NCBI GenBank assembly: GCA_003598065.1
Contig: QZKR01000042.1
Location: 1-64,000, forward strand
Direction of reading: 5' to 3'
Length of the DNA: 64,000 bases
DNA from: Myxococcales bacterium
GTDB lineage: Bacteria > Myxococcota_A > SURF-8
Positions 59,894 through 64,000 of the stretch are shown one piece after another. Both the position numbers and the translations under genes were made by a program. Position 1 is the first letter of the stretch, and each line of letters begins with the position of its first letter. Under the pieces are notes generated by a model. The model did not search any database, had not been told where the DNA came from, and saw only the letters and a program-made list of their open reading frames with translations.

Positions 59894-61216
59894 ATGAAAC
59901 GCCTCCCCTTCCCAACAAGGATATCATCGCTGGTCCCCTTTCTTATTTTCGCAACCGCACAAGCCGCAATCGCCGATGTTCCCGCTTTCATCACTTACTC
60001 CGGCCGCCTGACGGACGGCACGGGTTGGGGGCAGACCTTGATTGAGCCGCTGGACTTCTCCATCTACGACGCAGCGACGGAAGGCTCCCTGCTCTGGACG
60101 CAGCATTTCGGCAGCGTAGCGATAGAGGACGGCTACTTTTCCGTCATGCTGGGGGATGGCGAGGACGCTTTGGGTGGCGCGCTGAACGTCACGGAGGTCT
60201 TCGCCGCGCATAACGAGACCTGGGCTACCGTTTCCGTGGACGGCAGCGCAGAAATGGCGCGGCAGCCGGTGGGCAGCGTGCCGTATGCGGTGAGGGTGGA
60301 GACGGCGACCAAGATCGACGGGCTGGATCTGGCAATGCTGAAGGCAGAGATAAAGGCGGAACTGATCGCACAACTTCAGGACTGCCCTCCATACTACGAA
60401 AAAGTCCCCGACGCCTCTATTATCGCCACGGGCTATTTTTGCGTGCGTGGCGCGGATGAGATGGTGAAGGCGGGAGATTTCTGGGTGGACCGGTATGAAT
60501 CGACGATCTGGCAGAACGCGGACTGTACGGGGACGCAGTATGGTGGGACTTCGGACAACTGGACATCGAGCGGTGCCACGGGGACGGATGCGGATTTGGG
60601 GTTCTTCCCGCGCAACGGGAACTGGACGGCGAAGCTGTACGCCTGCTCGGTGGTTGGCGTGACGCCTTCGCGGGGGATGACGTTTTTCCAGGCGCAGGCG
60701 GCGTGTGCGCTGTCGGGGAAATCGCTGGTGACGAACGGACTATGGCAGGTGGCGGCGGAAGGGACGGTGATTTCGGACTGCAACACGGGGGGAAGTGGTG
60801 CTGATGGTTACCACGGGATAGCTCCGGAGGTCACGGGTTCTATGAACGGTCCCGGCACGACGGGGTGCATCAGCAAGTGGGGGGCTTTCGACATGGTAGG
60901 CAATTTATGGGAGTGGGTGGATTGGTGGGGTCAGTTTGGACGGACAGTGCACGACATTGCGGGCGGAAACACAACGACAGTGATGGGTTCGGGGGCACTT
61001 TACCAGAACTGGCCGACTGGGTATGAATCGGACGGCACCTGGAATATCAACGGCGAAGCCTTCAATGGCGCGAATTTTGTTACGGGAATTCCGGCGGCCG
61101 CCCTTCGCGGCGGGGACTGGAGTTTTGCAGCGCAGGCCGGAGTGTTTGCGATAACCATGAACAGCGCACCCTCGGCCTGGGCCAACTACACCGGGTTCCG
61201 GTGTGCGAGAAAGTGA
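59894..61216 (+). CDS. secreted C-type-lectin/FGE-fold variable protein 3 (DGR target)
   Basis: A 440-residue paralogue with signal peptide (ISSLVPFLIFATAQAAIA) and the common N-terminal domain. Its central lectin fold belongs to a second subtype shared with protein 4 (RYESTIWQNADCTGTQYGG, FFPRNGNWT, KSLVTNGLWQVAAEGTVI), followed by WEWVDWWGQFGRT and the variable segment ending GFRCARK. The ribosome-binding site AAGGAG precedes the ATG. The start region is overlapped by the hicBA promoter on the other strand. Confidence 0.85.
   Translation: MKRLPFPTRISSLVPFLIFATAQAAIADVPAFITYSGRLTDGTGWGQTLIEPLDFSIYDAATEGSLLWTQHFGSVAIEDGYFSVMLGDGEDALGGALNVTEVFAAHNETWATVSVDGSAEMARQPVGSVPYAVRVETATKIDGLDLAMLKAEIKAELIAQLQDCPPYYEKVPDASIIATGYFCVRGADEMVKAGDFWVDRYESTIWQNADCTGTQYGGTSDNWTSSGATGTDADLGFFPRNGNWTAKLYACSVVGVTPSRGMTFFQAQAACALSGKSLVTNGLWQVAAEGTVISDCNTGGSGADGYHGIAPEVTGSMNGPGTTGCISKWGAFDMVGNLWEWVDWWGQFGRTVHDIAGGNTTTVMGSGALYQNWPTGYESDGTWNINGEAFNGANFVTGIPAAALRGGDWSFAAQAGVFAITMNSAPSAWANYTGFRCARK
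61106..61204 (+). repeat. DGR-type variable region 3
   Basis: 99 nt aligned without gaps. Variable codons include GAC, AGT, TTT, ATA, ACC, ATG, AAC, GCC, GCC, AAC, TAC and ACC. Confidence 0.75.
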
Positions 61217-61233
61217 ACAGTAGGGGGGCTATA

Positions 61234-62547
61234 ATGAAAACTAAAACATGTTTCATGGCTATGATCGCATTCACCTCTGTGCTATCGCTTGCCGCCGCCG
61301 AGGTGCCGCAGTTCATCACCTACTCCGGCCGCCTGACGGACGGCACGGGCTGGGGGCAGACCATGGTGGTTCCGCTGGACTTCTCCATCTACGACGCGGC
61401 GACCGAGGGTTCTTTGCTCTGGACGCAGCATTTCGGCAGCGTGGCGATAGAGGACGGCTATTTCTCCGTCATGCTGGGCGATGGCGAGGATGCCTTGGGC
61501 GACCCCTTGAACGTCACTGGGGTTTTCGCCGCCCACGCCGAGACCTGGATCACGGTGTCCGTGGACGGGTCAGATGAGTTGGAGCCGCGCCAGCCGGTGG
61601 GGAGCGTGCCGTATGCTGTGAGGACCGAGACGGCCGTCAATTTGGGAGGCGATACGCTGGGCACGCTAAAATCGCTGCTAGACATGGAGAATATGGACAA
61701 CGCCAGCTTCGCTCTCAACCTGCGCAACGCCATTACAAAAGACTGCCCGCCTGACTACGAGCGTGTGGACGACGCCAGCATCCTCGCCACGGGCTACTAC
61801 TGCAAGCGGGGATTGGACGAGATGGTGAAGGTGGGGGATTTCTGGGTTGACCGATACGAGAGTACGATCTGGCAGAATGCGGATTGCACGGGGACGCAGT
61901 ATGGCGGTGCTGCCGACAATTGGACCTCCTCCGGTGCGACAGGGACGGATGCGGACTTGGGGTTCTTCCCGCGCAACGGGAACTGGACGACCAAACTTTA
62001 CGGTTGTTCGGTGAAATACGTGACTCCGAGCCGGGGGCTGACGTTTTTCCAGGCGCAGGCGGCGTGCGGGCTGTCGGGGAAGTCACTGGTGACGAATGGC
62101 CAATGGCAGGTTGCGGCGGAAGGGACGGTGATTTCGGACTGCAACACGGGCGGGACCGGAGCGGACGGGTACGATGGAGCCGATCCGGAGGCCACGGGTT
62201 CGATGAGCGGTCCCGGTACGACGGGGTGCATCTCGAAATGGGGTGTGTTTGATATGGCGGGGAACGTGTGGGAATGGGCAGATTTGTGGGGTCAGGCGGG
62301 CCGCGACATGTCGATAGCTCAAGGAGCGAATGCGCAACCCTGGCCGACCGGGTATGGGTCGGACGGAACCTGGAATATCAACGGGGAAGCGCTTGACGAC
62401 TCTGCCTGGAAGACTGGCCTTCCGGCGGCCGCCCTTCGCGGCGGGCTCTGGTCCTATGCGGCACAAGCCGGAGTATTCGCGGTGCTCTTGACCAACGCGC
62501 CCTCGAACTGGGCCAGCGGCCTCGGGTTCCGCTGTTCGAAACGATGA
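61234..62547 (+). CDS. secreted C-type-lectin/FGE-fold variable protein 4 (DGR target)
   Basis: A 437-residue paralogue starting at the ATG at 61234, 17 bp after protein 3; an earlier GTG at 61201 would overlap protein 3. It has a signal peptide (FMAMIAFTSVLSLAAA), the common N-terminal domain and the subtype-2 lectin fold of protein 3 (KSLVTNGQWQVAAEGTVI). Its variable segment ends GFRCSKR. It is the last target gene visible; the following gene is unrelated. Confidence 0.85.
   Translation: MKTKTCFMAMIAFTSVLSLAAAEVPQFITYSGRLTDGTGWGQTMVVPLDFSIYDAATEGSLLWTQHFGSVAIEDGYFSVMLGDGEDALGDPLNVTGVFAAHAETWITVSVDGSDELEPRQPVGSVPYAVRTETAVNLGGDTLGTLKSLLDMENMDNASFALNLRNAITKDCPPDYERVDDASILATGYYCKRGLDEMVKVGDFWVDRYESTIWQNADCTGTQYGGAADNWTSSGATGTDADLGFFPRNGNWTTKLYGCSVKYVTPSRGLTFFQAQAACGLSGKSLVTNGQWQVAAEGTVISDCNTGGTGADGYDGADPEATGSMSGPGTTGCISKWGVFDMAGNVWEWADLWGQAGRDMSIAQGANAQPWPTGYGSDGTWNINGEALDDSAWKTGLPAAALRGGLWSYAAQAGVFAVLLTNAPSNWASGLGFRCSKR
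62437..62535 (+). repeat. DGR-type variable region 4
   Basis: 99 nt aligned without gaps. Variable codons include CTC, TCC, TAT, GTG, CTC, TTG, ACC, AAC, AAC, GCC, AGC, GGC and CTC. Confidence 0.75.
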
Positions 62548-62562
62548 AAAAAAGAGGCCAGC

Positions 62563-64000
62563 ATGAGGATCATTTGCCTGTTCCTGCTCGTCTTCCTGTT
62601 GCTGGGCAACGGAAGCGTCTCAGCCCAGGAGGCGGCGCATCCAGATCAAGAGCCCTTGGCGGTAGCCGTGCCGCCAATCCGCATCACCAGCGAGACGCTC
62701 AAGAAACGCAGGGATCTCGACGTCGAGGCGCTCACCAACATCGCCGCCAAGGAGGCGCAGGAGACGGGCGGCTTCCGCGCTATCAGCTACGAGGATGTGC
62801 GCGCCGTGCTCGATGTCCGCGAGAAGCAGGACCTGCTCGGCTGCGACAGCCAGGAATGCCTGGTCGAGATCGGCGACCTGCTGGACACGGATTTCCTGCT
62901 CTCCCTGAGCCTGGGACAGGTGGGCGACACCTACGTGGCCAACGGCGTCCTGATGGATCTGCGCACGCGCCAGGTTGTCCGCCGCGAAGCCGAGGAAGCG
63001 CCCTTCGAGCGCTTGATCCGCGAGGTGGTGCGGCTGGTGGTCTGCAAAATGGTGACCGGGCCGGAAACCGGGCCGCGGGGTACGCAGACGGACGAGAAAA
63101 TCTGCCCGATTCCCCAACTGACGAAGGAGGAACAGGCCGCCCTCGAAGAGCGCCGCTCCGAGCGCGACGCCAGGGGGCGTGAGCGCCTGGCCGTGGCCGA
63201 CGTGCGCTATACCGGCGAGGGCGGGATCGACACCAAGGCCTTGACCGGCCTGGTGGGCAGCACCATCGAAAGCCTGGGGCGTTATGGCACCATTACGCAG
63301 AACGATGTCGCCAAGATGCTCGATTTGAAGCAGCAGCAGCAGCTTGTCGGTTGCGAAAGCAAGCAGTGCATCGTGGAGGTGGGCGCGGCATTGGGCGCAA
63401 AATACATGGTCACCTGCGATATCGGCTTGGTGGAGGGAACCCACGTGGTGACCGCCACGCTGATCAACGTGCCCGATTCGGCCGTGGACAACCGCGTATC
63501 CGTGCTTGCGGCTGATGAGGCGCAGGTCCTAGAAGCCGTGCGCGTGGCCACGCTCAATCTGTTCGGCGCAAACAAGGAACTCACACCGGCCATCGAAAAG
63601 CGGGATGAGCTTCCCACCAAGTTCTACCGCTATGGCAAGTGGGGATTCTTGGCGGGAGGTGTGGCGGTCACGCTCGGCGTAGGCATGGGGGGTTCCCTGC
63701 TTGCCGTGGACGCCCGCGACAAAGCCGACAGCGCGGATACGCCATCCAAAGTCAATCGGAACCTGGAAAACATCGACAAGTACAACGACATGGCGCTGGC
63801 CGGCTACATCATCGGCGGCGCGCTGGTTGGCACGGCCGTGGTCTTTTTCGTGCTGGACGCCGTGCAGACTCCTTCAGGCTACGAGGAGCCGCCGCCGGAA
63901 GAAAGCGAGAATCCGGGGCAGGGAGAATCGGGGAACGAAAGCACGCCCGCCGTGGGGTTGGGTACGGACGGCAAGGACTGGGTTGTCCAGGTCGGATGGC
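62563..64000 (+). CDS. exported two-repeat protein, truncated by window edge
   Basis: The frame is open from the ATG at 62563 (GAGGCC upstream) to the end of the window, about 479 codons. A signal peptide (LFLLVFLLLGNGSVSA) is followed by two related units of about 115 residues. Each has DVxxxLDxxxxQxLxGCxSxxCxVEVG/EIG (at about 75-105 and 250-280) and a TYVANGVLMDLRT/HVVTATLINVPD strand, in the style of CsgG/FlgO-like periplasmic proteins. Two hydrophobic segments near the end (LAGGVAVTLGVGMGGSLLAV and GYIIGGALVGTAVVFFVL) anchor it in a membrane. The C-terminal part is missing and its function is unknown. Confidence 0.75.
   Translation, partial: MRIICLFLLVFLLLGNGSVSAQEAAHPDQEPLAVAVPPIRITSETLKKRRDLDVEALTNIAAKEAQETGGFRAISYEDVRAVLDVREKQDLLGCDSQECLVEIGDLLDTDFLLSLSLGQVGDTYVANGVLMDLRTRQVVRREAEEAPFERLIREVVRLVVCKMVTGPETGPRGTQTDEKICPIPQLTKEEQAALEERRSERDARGRERLAVADVRYTGEGGIDTKALTGLVGSTIESLGRYGTITQNDVAKMLDLKQQQQLVGCESKQCIVEVGAALGAKYMVTCDIGLVEGTHVVTATLINVPDSAVDNRVSVLAADEAQVLEAVRVATLNLFGANKELTPAIEKRDELPTKFYRYGKWGFLAGGVAVTLGVGMGGSLLAVDARDKADSADTPSKVNRNLENIDKYNDMALAGYIIGGALVGTAVVFFVLDAVQTPSGYEEPPPEESENPGQGESGNESTPAVGLGTDGKDWVVQVGW

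Noticed and set aside
56651-62547. A DGR template repeat or reverse transcriptase inside the window
   Set aside because: The only copies of the GGGTTCCGCTG-like end are in the four coding regions, and no reverse transcriptase motif (YxDD) is seen in any frame here.

Overview
The window comes from a GC-rich (roughly 60%) bacterial chromosome. The complete mevalonate pathway, a sterol-type oxidosqualene cyclase, HpnCDE squalene synthesis, NtrC/sigma-54 control, multihaem cytochromes and several very large Cys-rich lipoproteins with Asp/Gly/Glu-rich linkers together suggest an uncultured Myxococcota-like or other former deltaproteobacterial lineage. The exact taxon cannot be fixed from sequence alone.

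Region 1 (1-22,999) is an isoprenoid/triterpenoid and shikimate block. A minus-strand operon runs hpnC-hpnD-hpnE, a GAF/PAS histidine kinase, an NtrC-type regulator, aroD, an aroE-aroK fusion and aroA (cut by the window edge). A divergent plus-strand operon runs ispA, a chorismate mutase-DAHP synthase fusion, a U32-family protein, a geranylgeranyl-reductase-family flavoprotein and an oxidosqualene cyclase. Facing it on the minus strand are mvaS and the operon fni-mvk-mvaD-mvaK2-mvaA. All four transcription units start 36-50 bases downstream of a sigma-54 type -24/-12 element, so the block looks like one regulon under the encoded NtrC protein. Squalene can be made here and a sterol-type cyclase is present, but no recognisable squalene epoxidase is.

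Region 2 (23,110-38,337) lies between two identical 47-bp copies of the 3' part of a tRNA-Pro(CGG) gene, each next to a terminator and a decayed related gene. It looks like an integrated island. It carries a periplasmic nitrate reductase operon (napD, napA, tetrahaem NapB-like protein), a divergent tetrahaem cytochrome/FeS/NrfD quinol module with an Rrf2 regulator, and two large exported proteins (a GH-A clan glycosidase-like protein and a DUF4838-type lipoprotein).

Region 3 (38,338-44,244) holds small accessory genes: a DnaQ-like exonuclease, a putative DNA-binding protein with a strong promoter/operator, a structured 5' leader ahead of a LamG lipoprotein, a YkvA protein, and a translationally coupled DUF2958 / small basic protein / ThiF cassette.

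Region 4 (44,245-64,000) encodes surface proteins: a 3,019-residue mosaic lipoprotein, a 1,076-residue Cys-rich lipoprotein, and four tandem secreted proteins with C-type-lectin/FGE-like C-termini. Their last 99-nt segments vary almost only at positions expected from adenine-templated mutagenesis, which is the signature of diversity-generating retroelement (DGR) targets. A HicAB toxin-antitoxin pair sits inside the array. A two-repeat exported protein runs off the right edge.
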